Counted from the stretch's first letter, positions 34,746-44,819 are shown. The stretch is 64,000 nt of DNA from Dulcicalothrix desertica PCC 7102 (GCF_003991905.1 NZ_RSCL01000020.1:81715-145714); one strand, 5' to 3'. The notes: generated by a model not told the origin, from the sequence alone. A program made the numbers and translations.

Positions 34746-36173
34746 TCAAACACCTTCAGGAACTAACTTTTTAACACCTTGACTAACAAACCCTTGTAAA
34801 GTAGCCACTTGTTGACTTTGCTGAAAAACATTTTGCAAAGACGAACGTAACTTATCCAAATTCAGTGCATTTCCAGTTTCAATAGAAACTTCCTGCGCTT
34901 GGAAATACTCAACCAAAGCTAACCCAGCAACGCGCGTTAGATATGCAGCACTTACACCTTGAATAACACCACCCACAGCGTAAGTAACAGCATTAGTCTT
35001 CAACACAGTACTAACAGCTTTCGTCGAAAGTTCAACTAAACCAAGTTTAAGCATTAACCCTCCCATTTCTGCTGCCACAGTTCTGGCTTGGTCAAGGGAG
35101 AATTTTTGCTGGTACACATTACCCAAGTCCATAACCATTTGTGCGTTAATAGCAGCAGTCGCTAAAATATCTAACGCAGGTAAGGGGTTAGCAAACGCAG
35201 CAGCAGCAGCTATCCATTGATTTTGTTCAATTATTGGAGTAGCGCGTGACAGTCTTACTATATTTAATGCTGTTTTAGCTTCAGTTTTGAGTAAGTTCGC
35301 TTTTCTAACAGTAGTTGCCCATATCAACTTTTGCCCTGTAGTCGCAAATACTTGACTCAATTGAGTTGTTAATTGCTGTATATCAGGCGCCGGCTGTTCC
35401 ATCCATTCGCTAGTCGTACCATCTGCGTTGTGCTTGCGAACTTTAATTGGTACAGGCGCCACCGATGTTGCAGTAACATCACATTGCAACCGTTGTTTTA
35501 AAGATGACAAGATACTTGCACGCTCATCCGGAATGTATTGGTCTTGCTTATTGAAGACCACCATGATGCGACCACTGGTAGCGTTCAGTTGCTGAAGCGT
35601 TTGATATTCTGTATCAGTAATATCACCGTTAGTAACAAATAACACGTAGTCAGATGTTACAGTATTATTTAAAACTTCATTATCAGTGTTAGAAGCCTCA
35701 ATAAACAAAGGCGCCGTTTCGTAAAAGTTCGCCTTGGTAACGGGTAATAATTCACAGTTTTGCTGTAAAGTGTTAATTAGCGTAGATTTACCTACAAATT
35801 TTCCACCAGTCACAGCTAGTTGCATTTCTTCCCTGTCAATTTCTTTCTCTAGTTTAGAGATTTGATTTTGCAGCAGAAACGCAAAGTTTTTTGTCTCTAC
35901 ATCATCTTCACAGGCGCCTGCTAACTGACTGACAACAGCAGAAGCCTTTAATATCGCCTTTTCAACAGCCGCACGGTCGCTAGGTAATTCTTCAAGCAGT
36001 ACGTTGGGACTAGTACTACGCTGCTTAAATAGCCATAAAGAACCACCAACAGCGACTAAACCCAATAAGCTAAACTCACTAAGAAAGACGAATGAGTCTT
36101 GCAAGCTATCGAACAGCCACAATGCAAAGCTAAGGGACAGTCCTCCTACTAATATCGGTCGCTGCAACTTCAC
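34746..36173 (-). CDS. Membrane-associated GTPase with DUF697-like C-terminus
   Basis: 475-aa protein. One or two hydrophobic segments near the N-terminus (about 8-50, PILVGGLSLSFALWL and LLGLVAVGGSLWLF) anchor it. A GTPase domain begins with P-loop GGKFVGKST (123-131) and has G4 NKQD near 208. The C-terminal third is alpha-helical and hydrophobic (AAAAAFANPLPALDILATAA) as in DUF697 proteins. Such GTPases are conserved in cyanobacteria without a firm function, with envelope or stress roles proposed. It is monocistronic, with a terminator directly after it. Confidence 0.8.
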   Translation of the reverse strand: MKLQRPILVGGLSLSFALWLFDSLQDSFVFLSEFSLLGLVAVGGSLWLFKQRSTSPNVLLEELPSDRAAVEKAILKASAVVSQLAGACEDDVETKNFAFLLQNQISKLEKEIDREEMQLAVTGGKFVGKSTLINTLQQNCELLPVTKANFYETAPLFIEASNTDNEVLNNTVTSDYVLFVTNGDITDTEYQTLQQLNATSGRIMVVFNKQDQYIPDERASILSSLKQRLQCDVTATSVAPVPIKVRKHNADGTTSEWMEQPAPDIQQLTTQLSQVFATTGQKLIWATTVRKANLLKTEAKTALNIVRLSRATPIIEQNQWIAAAAAFANPLPALDILATAAINAQMVMDLGNVYQQKFSLDQARTVAAEMGGLMLKLGLVELSTKAVSTVLKTNAVTYAVGGVIQGVSAAYLTRVAGLALVEYFQAQEVSIETGNALNLDKLRSSLQNVFQQSQQVATLQGFVSQGVKKLVPEGV

Positions 36174-36246
36174 AGTTTTATTCTCCGTTCACCAGACAAA
36201 TGGTTTCTCTTACAGGATAGTCCATTATCCATAGCTTCGATTCAGT

Positions 36247-36401
36247 CCAAAGAAACCAGGCTTCTTGTTATAAATTACACTAAGTATCACAGCCGTCGAT
36301 AGGTCAGTATTTCCACTGCTGTAAATCAGCCAAAGAAACCAGGCTTCTTGTTATAAATTACACTAAATATGAAAATTGTCGTAAAGAAGCCTGATTTCTG
36401 G
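36247..36401. repeat. Two 37-bp direct repeats plus an inverted partial copy
   Basis: Identical 37-base copies beginning CCAAAGAAACCAGGCTTC lie at 36247-36283 and 36330-36366. A complementary partial copy, AAGAAGCCTGATTTCTGG, is at 36384-36401. It belongs to the GAAACC..GGTTTC-type family also seen at 1164-1229. The array fills the divergent promoter region between the GTPase gene and the GT2 gene. Confidence 0.85.
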
Positions 36402-36488
36402 ACAATCAACTATCCGGTAGTGAAATAATTGGAATAGAAGTGTGTAATAAGCGACAAGTTCTGTACATCTGAGGCAAGTGTTCAGTTT

Positions 36489-37454
36489 ATGAAATTTAGT
36501 GTCGTAATTACGACGTATAACCGTTTGAAATTACTGCAAAGGGCAATAAACTCAGTTTTGCAGCAAACAATGGACTGTGAAATAGTAGTTGTGGATGATT
36601 GCTCTATTGATGGAACACGCCAATTTGTAGAGACTTTGTGTGACGAAATGTACGCACGCGAAGATTTTCGGTTAATTTACTATCGTAATTCTGAAAACTC
36701 AGGACATGCAGCGACGGTAAATATTGGAGTTGAGAAAAGTAGTGGAGATTGGATAAAGTTTTTAGATGATGATGATTACTTGGCGCCTAACTGTTTAGAA
36801 GAAATGAGCAAAGCAATTACACTTAATGAAAATGCTGCCATTTGCTCGTGTGTTGCCGCTCAGGTAGACCAGGACGGTGTTGAAAAAAGTCGCACTCCAC
36901 AACTTGGCCCAGGCAAAGCATATTACATCCCACAAGCTGACATTCATTATGGAATGCTGCTGGAAATTATTCCTTTTGGTACACCTGTACAAGTAGCTTG
37001 TAGGCGCCAAGCTTTTTTAGAATCGGGTGGATGGGATATTAGTATGACTTCTTGTGATGATATAGATTCTTGGATTCGCATTAGTAAATTTGGTGATGCG
37101 ATTTTTTTGAATCAATGTCTTGCGTATCGCACCCAATGGGATGGGGGGTATGACCAAAAAATAGCTTATTTGAAGCGACTTGATACAAATATATTGATGA
37201 AAGAGAAAATTTATGCTTTGGTGGATGCGACTCATAGTCAAAAAATTCCAAAGCTTGAAAATATACGAAGTTATCTCAAACTGCATTGGATGCTAGTGGC
37301 ACTTAAAAACAAAAATATTCGCACTGTCGTCAAAATATTTGAGCCAGCGATTTTATCTCAAAGCGCTTGCTGGTTACTAATTAGCGCTTTACTGATTCGA
37401 CGCTGGCGCCATCAAAATACCCAAATTCGTAAATTCATTTTAATACATTCGTAG
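36489..37454 (+). CDS. Family 2 glycosyltransferase
   Basis: 321-aa GT-A enzyme. It shows the nucleotide-binding start FSVVITTYNRLKLLQRAINSVLQQ, VVDDCS, and the metal-binding DxD-like acidic run FLDDDDYLAPNC. A distal catalytic-type SCDDIDSWIRI follows. It has no membrane segments and may attach to the inner membrane peripherally. It probably makes a surface glycan or exopolysaccharide; donor and acceptor are unknown. It stands alone with a repeat-filled promoter and a palindrome at its 3' end. Confidence 0.85.
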   Translation: MKFSVVITTYNRLKLLQRAINSVLQQTMDCEIVVVDDCSIDGTRQFVETLCDEMYAREDFRLIYYRNSENSGHAATVNIGVEKSSGDWIKFLDDDDYLAPNCLEEMSKAITLNENAAICSCVAAQVDQDGVEKSRTPQLGPGKAYYIPQADIHYGMLLEIIPFGTPVQVACRRQAFLESGGWDISMTSCDDIDSWIRISKFGDAIFLNQCLAYRTQWDGGYDQKIAYLKRLDTNILMKEKIYALVDATHSQKIPKLENIRSYLKLHWMLVALKNKNIRTVVKIFEPAILSQSACWLLISALLIRRWRHQNTQIRKFILIHS

Positions 37455-37475
37455 AGACGTGATTAATCACGTCTC
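37454..37475. repeat. Dispersed GAGACGTGA palindrome
   Basis: Perfect 22-base palindrome (GAGACGTGATT and its complement) starting at the GT2 stop codon and lying between it and the convergent RND transporter gene. It may double as a bidirectional 3' end structure. Confidence 0.85.
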
Positions 37476-37491
37476 CGGTTCCGGAGCATTT

Positions 37492-40400
37492 CTACCCAAA
37501 AAATTTCTTCGGCACTCCTAAACGAGATAAAATAGGTTTCCAAGAGCGTAAATCGAAAAAATCGTGCAGCATAACATAGAAACAGGGAATAATAAACAGT
37601 GTTAATACTGTTGCTAAAGATAACCCTGAAAAGACTACTACACCAAGAGGTTGTAAAAACTCAGAACCTTCACCAATTCCCAATGCCAAGGGAAACATAC
37701 CCAACACAGTAGTAATTGTAGTCATTAAAACTGGACGTAAACGTTGTGGTGCAGCTTCTAATATTGCAGTTCGACGATTAATACCTTTTTGTTCCCCAAG
37801 TTGATTTGCAAGTTCAACCATAATAATGGCGTTGTTCACTACAATACCAACTAGTAAAACTGCTCCAACTATAACCGTGGCGCCAATAGCAGTTTTAGTA
37901 ATATAAAGTCCGAAAATTCCCCCAGCTAGCGCAAGTGGAATTGTAAACATAATTACTAGCGGGTCGATGAGCGAGTTGTACTGTACTGCCATTACCACAA
38001 ATACGAGAAATGCAGCTAATCCTCCTAATAATCCGAGTGAACCTTGCAACTGTCGATTTGATTCAACCGCAGCACTAGGTAAAACTGTCACGCCTTGTGG
38101 TAGTTTAAGATTACTAAATACTTGATTAACTTGGGTAATCGCATCACCCAGACTGGCGCCTTCACTCAAGTTACCAGCAATTAAGAACACCTGACGCTGA
38201 TTAATCCGCTGTATTTCCCCTGGCGCCTGACCTTCAACTATTTGAGCAACATCACTCAGACGAACTTGGCGACTACTATCAATAAATAAAGGTATTCTTT
38301 CTAATTGCGAACTATTTCTAATAGACTCTTCATCTAACTGTACCCTAACATCGACTAAACGGTTGCCGCGTTGCAACTGAGTAGGGATACTACCTTCAAT
38401 TGCAGTTTGAATTGTGTTGCCAATATCTGTAGTTGTTAATCCTAAAGCAGCAACTCTTTCCCAGTCGGGACGAATTTGAATTTCTGGTTGACGTGCGTCA
38501 GCATCAGGACGGAATCGCGCAGCTTGCACTTTATCTTCTAAAGCACTTAAAACTTGGCGACCTGCTTGTTGTAAACTATTCTCATCATTGCCTTGAAGAA
38601 TGACATCAATATCGGCGCCACGAATCGGCGAATTATTTAGTATTAAACCTCGAACTTGACCGGGCGCCAGACGCAGACGAATTCCTGCTAAATTCAGTTT
38701 GTTAAATTGTTTATTGACTTTTTCAACATATGCTTCTACATCAGTTCCTGGTTTGAGGGTAATAGTACTCGAACTCCGCAATGGGTTTTCGTTCGTATTG
38801 CTACCAAACAAAAATCCGCCAACTGTAGAAAAAGCATACTCGGTTTCAGGTTGTTTCGTCACAATATCATCAACCGCTCTCATCACCTTACGGTTAGTTT
38901 CCAAAGGAGTACCAGGAGGAAACTGAGCGAATAAAGTTGCTTGTCCAGTATTGATACGGGGTAAAATTTCTTGAGGAATTTGCGGCGCCATCCACAAACT
39001 ACCACCACCAAAAAGCACAATAGCAAGACCCACAGCTAATAAGCGGTAACGTAACACCTGATTTAAGAAACCACCATATCCTCTAGTTGCACCTTCAAAG
39101 CGACGATTAAATTCGCGCAAAAACCAAAATTTGCCTATTCCACTAGAAAGGCGCCAAGCTAACATTCGTGAAGTTAACATTGGCACCACCGTTACAGCAA
39201 TCAAAATTGAAGCTGCAACAGAAAAACTAATTGTTAATATCAACTCATTAAATAACAGCGAGATAAATCCACCAATAAGTAAAAACGGTAACACAGCAAC
39301 TAAGTTAGTACTCGTAGAAGCAATAAGTGCCGATTCCACTTCACTACTACTTTTCTGTGCTTGATGTATCATTTCCTGTTGATTCAAGCGGGTTTTGCTG
39401 TCTTTGCCTGGAGTTACACCAGCACCCTCAGCAATGTTTTCTAACATCACAATTGAGTTATCAACAACAATACCCACACCTAAAGCTAAACCACCCAAAC
39501 TGAATACATTTATAGATAAACCAAATAACCCCATGAAAATAATTGCGGCAAGGGTAGCAAGGGGAATAGCAAAAACAATAATAAAAGTTTGGCGTAGCGA
39601 ACCAAGGAATAATAAAACGGCTAAAGCAGCTAAACCGGCGCCAATTAAACCAGAACTAGTAACATTAGAAATCGAATTACTAATAAACTTTGACTCATCT
39701 AATGTTGCTGTTAACGTCATTTCTTCAGGTATTAAACCTGACTGCTTAAGTTCATTCAAACGTTTTTTAACACCATCAACAACATTAATAGTGTTAGCAT
39801 CCGGTTGCTTCTGAACACTAATTTTTACTGCTGGTTGTTTATTTAGTAAAGCAAAGACTCGTTGATTCTCTGTACCATCAATCACAGCAGCAAAATCACG
39901 AAGATAAACACGTCTATTTGGAGTAGGAGTTGCAGTCGAGCTAGGAGAAGAAACTTCAAATGAAAGATTACGAATTTCATCAGCAGATTGAAAGCGTCCA
40001 ACAGTACGGGTTAGAGGTTCTGAATTTTGACCGAATATTCTACCGCCAGAGATATCTTGGTTACGGTTTCGTAATTCATCCAAAACATCAGTTAAACCAA
40101 CACCCAACGCTTGTAACCTATCCAAATCAATATTGACATTAACCTCTTCTTGCACCCCCCCCGACACATCGACACCCGCAACTCCCGCAACTACACCCAG
40201 TTCACGCGCGAGTTCCTCTTCAGCAAACACCCGCAACTGAACAGGTTCTAATGATGGTGAAGTCAAAGCAAATTCATAAACAGGTAACTGTGAAGGGTCA
40301 ATTTTAAAAATGCGCGGTTCTTCGATAGTGTCAGGTAGTCTGTTACGCGCACGGTTAAAAGCAGCAGTCGCATCATTCAAAGCTTGGTCAATATTACCCC

Positions 40401-40716
40401 CTGGCTGAAAGAACAAATTCAAATTTATTTGTCCTTCGCGCGTTTGCGAAAATACTTGTACTACTCCCTCCGTAGCCGAAAAAGCTTCTTCTAGAGGTCT
40501 TGTGACTTCATCAATTGCCACTTCTGGTGATATTCCAGGCGCCGTAATATTAACACCAATTCGGGGATAAGTAATTGAAGGTAATAAATCTACAGGTAAC
40601 TTCAGGATGAAAAAGACACCCATAACAATTACCGCTAGCGTCAACATCAAAGTACCAATATGCTGACGAATCGAAATTGCACTAATACTAAAGCCTGTGG
40701 TGTTAGTTTGCTGCAT
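37492..40716 (-). CDS. RND efflux permease (AcrB/HAE1 family)
   Basis: Inner-membrane proton-driven exporter subunit of 1074 aa, the usual length. Family features: N-terminal FSISAISIRQHIGTLMLTLA with the first membrane helix, PVDLLPSITYPRIGV, TRPLEEAFSATEGV, and TM4 GGLALGVGIVVDNSIVMLEN with the proton-relay Asp residue. The second half repeats the topology (PLVIMFTIPLALAGG, VGIVVNNAIIMVELANQLGE). The membrane-fusion protein lies 72 bases upstream in the same operon. No outer-membrane TolC gene is in the window. The substrate could be drugs or lipophilic compounds. CusA-type metal-binding residues were not evident. Confidence 0.93.
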   Translation of the reverse strand: MQQTNTTGFSISAISIRQHIGTLMLTLAVIVMGVFFILKLPVDLLPSITYPRIGVNITAPGISPEVAIDEVTRPLEEAFSATEGVVQVFSQTREGQINLNLFFQPGGNIDQALNDATAAFNRARNRLPDTIEEPRIFKIDPSQLPVYEFALTSPSLEPVQLRVFAEEELARELGVVAGVAGVDVSGGVQEEVNVNIDLDRLQALGVGLTDVLDELRNRNQDISGGRIFGQNSEPLTRTVGRFQSADEIRNLSFEVSSPSSTATPTPNRRVYLRDFAAVIDGTENQRVFALLNKQPAVKISVQKQPDANTINVVDGVKKRLNELKQSGLIPEEMTLTATLDESKFISNSISNVTSSGLIGAGLAALAVLLFLGSLRQTFIIVFAIPLATLAAIIFMGLFGLSINVFSLGGLALGVGIVVDNSIVMLENIAEGAGVTPGKDSKTRLNQQEMIHQAQKSSSEVESALIASTSTNLVAVLPFLLIGGFISLLFNELILTISFSVAASILIAVTVVPMLTSRMLAWRLSSGIGKFWFLREFNRRFEGATRGYGGFLNQVLRYRLLAVGLAIVLFGGGSLWMAPQIPQEILPRINTGQATLFAQFPPGTPLETNRKVMRAVDDIVTKQPETEYAFSTVGGFLFGSNTNENPLRSSSTITLKPGTDVEAYVEKVNKQFNKLNLAGIRLRLAPGQVRGLILNNSPIRGADIDVILQGNDENSLQQAGRQVLSALEDKVQAARFRPDADARQPEIQIRPDWERVAALGLTTTDIGNTIQTAIEGSIPTQLQRGNRLVDVRVQLDEESIRNSSQLERIPLFIDSSRQVRLSDVAQIVEGQAPGEIQRINQRQVFLIAGNLSEGASLGDAITQVNQVFSNLKLPQGVTVLPSAAVESNRQLQGSLGLLGGLAAFLVFVVMAVQYNSLIDPLVIMFTIPLALAGGIFGLYITKTAIGATVIVGAVLLVGIVVNNAIIMVELANQLGEQKGINRRTAILEAAPQRLRPVLMTTITTVLGMFPLALGIGEGSEFLQPLGVVVFSGLSLATVLTLFIIPCFYVMLHDFFDLRSWKPILSRLGVPKKFFG

Positions 40717-40732
40717 ATAGAGTCAAAAGTGC

Positions 40733-40766
40733 TGAGTGCTGAGTGCAAAAGTGCTGAGTGCTGAGA
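40733..40766. repeat. GTGCTGA heptad repeats between the RND genes
   Basis: Two blocks of the 7-base unit GTGCTGA (AGTGCTGAGTGCTGAG) separated by TGCAAA, in the 72-base gap between the membrane-fusion and permease genes. The same heptad appears at 60633-60700. Confidence 0.75.
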
Positions 40767-40788
40767 CCCAACATTAATTTACGTTTTG

Positions 40789-42126
40789 TTATGATTTCTC
40801 TGAAAGAATTGAAAGCCCGACGGTTTCACCATCTTTGAGAGGTTTACCGCTTCTCACAACATAAGACTCGCCTGCTTGCAACCCTGATAAAATCTCAACG
40901 TTTCCATTACTTCTTTGCCCAAGCGTTACAGGTCTAGCGCTTACCGTTGGTTTTGCGGCGCCTTGTTGCAGCACAAATATTGTGCCTTGACGGCTCTGAT
41001 TTTCTTCTTGTCTTGCTTTATTTCCTGATGCGTTTTCAGCTAGTGCTGTCACTGGTATAACTACTTGCTGTGCGGTATTAGTATCAAAAGCTACTCTTGC
41101 TAAAAGTCCGCTGCCTATCTTAGCATTGCTATTTCGTATTTCCACCTCAACTGGTATTAAGCGCGCGGTAGCATCTGCAACTGGGGAAATACGGGCAACT
41201 CTACCTGTATATGTTTGATTAGGAAACGCATCTAAACTGACTCTTACTGATTGTCCAACTCGAATATTTCCTATTTCTAACTCTGAGAGTTGAACCACAA
41301 CCTTGACGCGGCTAAAATCGCTAATTTTTAAAACTTCATTACCTGGTTGTAGTAAGTTACCTGGTTCGGAAACTTTTTCTGCCACTACACCATTAATAGG
41401 AGATATTAACCTAGCATAAGAGCGACGTTTTCTAGCTTCGGCTACAACTGCTTGTTGGGCAACAACTCGACCTTGAGCAGTTGCAACAGCTTGTTGTTCT
41501 GTACTGACTTGTGAAATTGCCGCACGCAAAGCTTGGGCAGCAGTTTGTGCTGCGGTACGACTAGTTTGTGTAACTTGTTCAGAAATGGCGCCTTCTTTAA
41601 ATAATTGCTGTTGACGGTTAGCATCAGATTGCGCTTGCACTAGTTCTAACCGTAAGCGTTCAACTTCAGCTTTTCGGTTGACTATTTGTGTATTCGTCCT
41701 AGCAACTTCTGATTTTAACGAAGCAAGTTCAGCTTCTGCTTGATTTAATGCTGTTACTAACAGTGCATCATCTACTTGTCCAAGCGTTTGTCCCTGCTTA
41801 ACAGTGCTACCCACATCAACCGAAAGCGCTAATAGTTGTCCTTCTATTTGTGAGCGCAATGATACAGTTCGATATGGCGCCGTTGTCGCAGTAAACTCTG
41901 GTTTTTCTTGCAGTACGCCTGTTTTAGCTATAGCTACATCTACAGGTGTCGCTCTATTTGCAGCTGCAGCAGGTTGCTGTGATTGTGCATCTGCTTTATC
42001 CTTGACTCCGGCGCCGCAACCTGCACACAAAAACCCAAGACCAAGTAAACAAGTAACTAATAGTTTATTACTTTGTATCCTTTTAGTGTAAACGTATTTA
42101 CCCACGTCAATTTTCACGTTAATCAC
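40789..42126 (-). CDS. RND efflux periplasmic adaptor (membrane fusion protein)
   Basis: 445-aa HlyD/AcrA-type adaptor linking the RND pump to an outer-membrane channel. A hydrophobic N-terminal segment ends in the lipobox LCAGC (about residue 36), suggesting a lipoprotein. Then follow the beta-barrel/lipoyl start (TVSLRSQIEGQLLALSVDVG), a long coiled-coil hairpin (about 125-230, rich in Gln/Ala/Glu) and the second lipoyl half (RLISPINGVVAEKVSEPGN). Some 30 residues precede the signal core, so the true start may be later. It is first gene of the efflux operon. Confidence 0.9.
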   Translation of the reverse strand: MINVKIDVGKYVYTKRIQSNKLLVTCLLGLGFLCAGCGAGVKDKADAQSQQPAAAANRATPVDVAIAKTGVLQEKPEFTATTAPYRTVSLRSQIEGQLLALSVDVGSTVKQGQTLGQVDDALLVTALNQAEAELASLKSEVARTNTQIVNRKAEVERLRLELVQAQSDANRQQQLFKEGAISEQVTQTSRTAAQTAAQALRAAISQVSTEQQAVATAQGRVVAQQAVVAEARKRRSYARLISPINGVVAEKVSEPGNLLQPGNEVLKISDFSRVKVVVQLSELEIGNIRVGQSVRVSLDAFPNQTYTGRVARISPVADATARLIPVEVEIRNSNAKIGSGLLARVAFDTNTAQQVVIPVTALAENASGNKARQEENQSRQGTIFVLQQGAAKPTVSARPVTLGQRSNGNVEILSGLQAGESYVVRSGKPLKDGETVGLSILSEKS

Positions 42127-42359
42127 CTAGCTAACGTCTGAATAAGCTTTCATTGATAAAAAACCAAATATACGAACGAACGACGAACTTGAGTTTTATT
42201 TACCTATAGCAACTAACACTCGCTTATTCGTTATTAGTACAAATAATACGGGTGCTTAACAATATGTACTGAGTGACAGGTTATATATAAGTATACTATA
42301 AAGATTCTTAAGTTATGTTAACTCTATCAAAGGATTGAAAATAGGCTTATTTCTTAGGT

Positions 42360-42490
42360 TCAGTCAACTACTTGCTGTTTGGGTATGTGAATACAAAACT
42401 CGGTTCCTTGTCCAAGCACAGAAAAACACTCCAATCTCCCACGATGTTTATCAGCAATAATTTGGTAGCTGATAGACATCCCCATACCTA
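42360..42490 (-). pseudogene. Remnant of a histidine kinase C-terminus
   Basis: On the minus strand about 42 codons read as the end of a HATPase domain: GMGMSISYQIIADKHRGRLE, CFSVLGQGTEF, CIHIPK, then a stop. This aligns with the G2 box and tail of the kinase at 12112-13404 (GMGLAISYQIITERH). Upstream of 42490 the similarity ends abruptly at the dispersed repeat, so the rest of the gene is gone. The remaining bases 42127-42359 are AT-rich with no gene, probably the RND operon promoter. Confidence 0.8.
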
Positions 42491-42509
42491 TTCGTAAAAT
42501 TCTAAACTT

Positions 42510-42622
42510 ATGTCATGAGTCGCGAACGTTAACGTAAACGAAGTTTTCCCGAAGGGTAGTTTTCCCGAAGGGTAGCATCTAACCTCATATGTCATATGTC
42601 ATGCTGAGGAACGAAGCATCTT
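42510..42622 (+). repeat. Degenerate copies of the GTCATGCTGAGGAAC repeat
   Basis: A long-type unit (CGAACGTTAACG..., with TTTTCCCGAAGGGTAG duplicated) is followed by a short-type unit (GTCATGCTGAGGAACGAAGC at about 42595-42618). It separates the histidine kinase remnant from the truncated LRV gene. Confidence 0.85.
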
Positions 42623-42755
42623 TAAAATACTCACGTTTATTTAAAAGTAAAGTTTTAGAATAAATATAAGCTATAGTATAGAATTTCCACAGGAACTATT
42701 TGATAATCCTGTTTTATCGTTACTGTTATTAGAAAATCCAAACCTGATACAAGAA

Positions 42756-44741
42756 ATGCCAGTTGAGACATTGGTTAAATTACTGGAGTTAGATACAATA
42801 CCTACTGATTGGATGGTAATGGCAGCTAATCGTAACAGTAAAAATGATTATCCAGTGTTAGAGACTTTAGTAAAAAGTTTAAGAACACCTGCATCCGCAT
42901 TGTCAAAATTACTTAAAATTGAAGATAGTGGAAATAAAATTGGTGATACTATTGCTTTATCGGCACAAATGCACGTTAACTATGCAGGAGAAATAACAGA
43001 AGGATGGGAAGAAGCGGCTAAAAATTTAATATCAGAATGCGAATTATATTGTCATGACGATTCAGTTTTTGAATTATGGAAATTTGGCACTATTCCAAAA
43101 TCTTTATTAGGTGCATTAAGCCATCAAGTCAAGTTAGAAATTGTGGATGATTTAACAATACCCGCACATACTTTAGAAACTTTGGCAAAAAACACTCGTA
43201 GTGACTCAATCTTAACGAAGTTAGCTGGAAATCCAAATACACCACTATCTACAATAGACAAGTTAGCAACTACCTATAATCAAGTCGATTTTACTGCATT
43301 TATTTATAATCCTACAATTCCTTTATCACTATTGCAAAAATATTGTCAGCAAAAATCTACAGCTAAATTCACAAATTTAATAGAACTTCAAAAAAAAAGA
43401 AATTTGGCAAATAATAAAAATCAACAAGTTCATACTTTAGAATTAAAATTTTTAGATACTGAAAGTCGAGAGCGATATGATATTGCTTGTAATCTTAATA
43501 CTTCTATAGATATTCTCAAAAAGTTAGCTGAAGATCAAATTTGGTTAATTCGTAAGGCAGTAGCATTAAATCCTAACACGCCAATAGATATTTTAGATAA
43601 ACTTGCAGAAGATAGCTCAAGTCAAGTCAAAGATGCTGTATTGGAAACATGTAAAAACATTTTTGAAAAATCTGAGTTTCTAGATAGTATTTTCACAAAG
43701 CTAGTGAATACCAAAGATGCTAGTGTAATTTGGCAGATTGTTTGTCATCCTTGTACAGCGGATAATATTTTAGAGAAATTGGCGCAAGATAATAAATATT
43801 ACTCATGGATTATTTGTCATCCGAATGCTCCATTACAATTATTAGTTAAATGTATATATGATAGTAATAGTAAACTGAAAAAAGAAGCTTTAGAACTTTT
43901 ATGGAGAAAATTGTTATTAAATCCTAAAATATTCGTCGATGTGATGCAAATTTTAAAAAATTCTTACTTGAACAAATATGATATAAAAATAGCGCTTGCA
44001 CGTTACCCTAATACATCTGTAGAAATTTTAAATGATTTAGCACAAGATTCAGATATTCGTATTCGCACTCTAGTCGCAAAACATGCAAACACATCAATTG
44101 AAGTTTTAACAAATTTATTAGAAGATAAAGATAATCATGTCAGATTAGCGGCTATTCAAAATTATCAAGAAAATGCAGATAAATATTTAACCAATTCAGA
44201 CAAGTTGCTTGAGAACTGGCAAGCATTACAAAATCCCAAAATTTCAGAATCTCAACTTGTAAGACTAGCAAAACATAAAAATGCTATTATTCGTGAAGCT
44301 GTAGCACTTCATTCAAATACACCTGCTGATATTCTAGCAAAATTAGCTAATGATAAACATGTCGCTGTGCGTATAGGCGCCGCTCAAAACCCAAATACAC
44401 CTTTAGATATTATCGAAAAATTAGCCCAAACAAAAACTAAAAAATTCCAAGCAGCCAAAACAGCAGCAATCAAAGTTTTAGTAATTAATTATCCAGAAAA
44501 AGCAAGTTTATACTTACAAACTTATATAAATACTCCTACACCTTCATTTTCTCGTTTCATTGGATTATTATATGTAGGCGCCAAGAGTGATTTTTTGGCT
44601 AATAATAGTGACTCCTTATCATGGGTCGAACGTTACGCTGTTGCTCAACATCTTAATACACCACAGGATATTTTGAGTCAGCTAAAAAATGACCCTAACC
44701 GTATAGTGCGCGCAGCAGCTAAGGCAAATTTGTTACATTGA
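42756..44741 (+). CDS. Leucine-rich variant (LRV) repeat protein, 5' end truncated
   Basis: 661 aa from the first ATG, made almost wholly of LRV-type helical repeats with the recurring pattern NPNTPxxILxKLAxD (for example LNPNTPIDILDKLAEDSS and QNPNTPLDIIEKLAQ). Such proteins are probable protein-interaction scaffolds. Coding sequence clearly extends upstream of this ATG: in-frame codons from about 42681 read EFPQELFDNPVLSLLLLENP, the normal family N-terminus, but no ATG, GTG or TTG is available back to the stop at 42648. A dispersed repeat adjoins the break. The gene therefore seems to have lost its true start and may be silent or start internally. Confidence 0.8.
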   Translation: MPVETLVKLLELDTIPTDWMVMAANRNSKNDYPVLETLVKSLRTPASALSKLLKIEDSGNKIGDTIALSAQMHVNYAGEITEGWEEAAKNLISECELYCHDDSVFELWKFGTIPKSLLGALSHQVKLEIVDDLTIPAHTLETLAKNTRSDSILTKLAGNPNTPLSTIDKLATTYNQVDFTAFIYNPTIPLSLLQKYCQQKSTAKFTNLIELQKKRNLANNKNQQVHTLELKFLDTESRERYDIACNLNTSIDILKKLAEDQIWLIRKAVALNPNTPIDILDKLAEDSSSQVKDAVLETCKNIFEKSEFLDSIFTKLVNTKDASVIWQIVCHPCTADNILEKLAQDNKYYSWIICHPNAPLQLLVKCIYDSNSKLKKEALELLWRKLLLNPKIFVDVMQILKNSYLNKYDIKIALARYPNTSVEILNDLAQDSDIRIRTLVAKHANTSIEVLTNLLEDKDNHVRLAAIQNYQENADKYLTNSDKLLENWQALQNPKISESQLVRLAKHKNAIIREAVALHSNTPADILAKLANDKHVAVRIGAAQNPNTPLDIIEKLAQTKTKKFQAAKTAAIKVLVINYPEKASLYLQTYINTPTPSFSRFIGLLYVGAKSDFLANNSDSLSWVERYAVAQHLNTPQDILSQLKNDPNRIVRAAAKANLLH

Positions 44742-44749
44742 AACAAGTC

Positions 44750-44778
44750 TTGATCCCCCCGGGTTAGGGGGGGATCAA
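44750..44778. terminator. Bidirectional terminator hairpin
   Basis: TTGATCCCCCC pairs with GGGGGGATCAA (11-bp stem, 7-base loop) between the converging LRV and SLH genes. There is no T tract of note on either strand. Confidence 0.6.
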
Positions 44779-44819
44779 ATCATGAACTCACACAATATAA
44801 AACCACACTCCGCCCAAGG

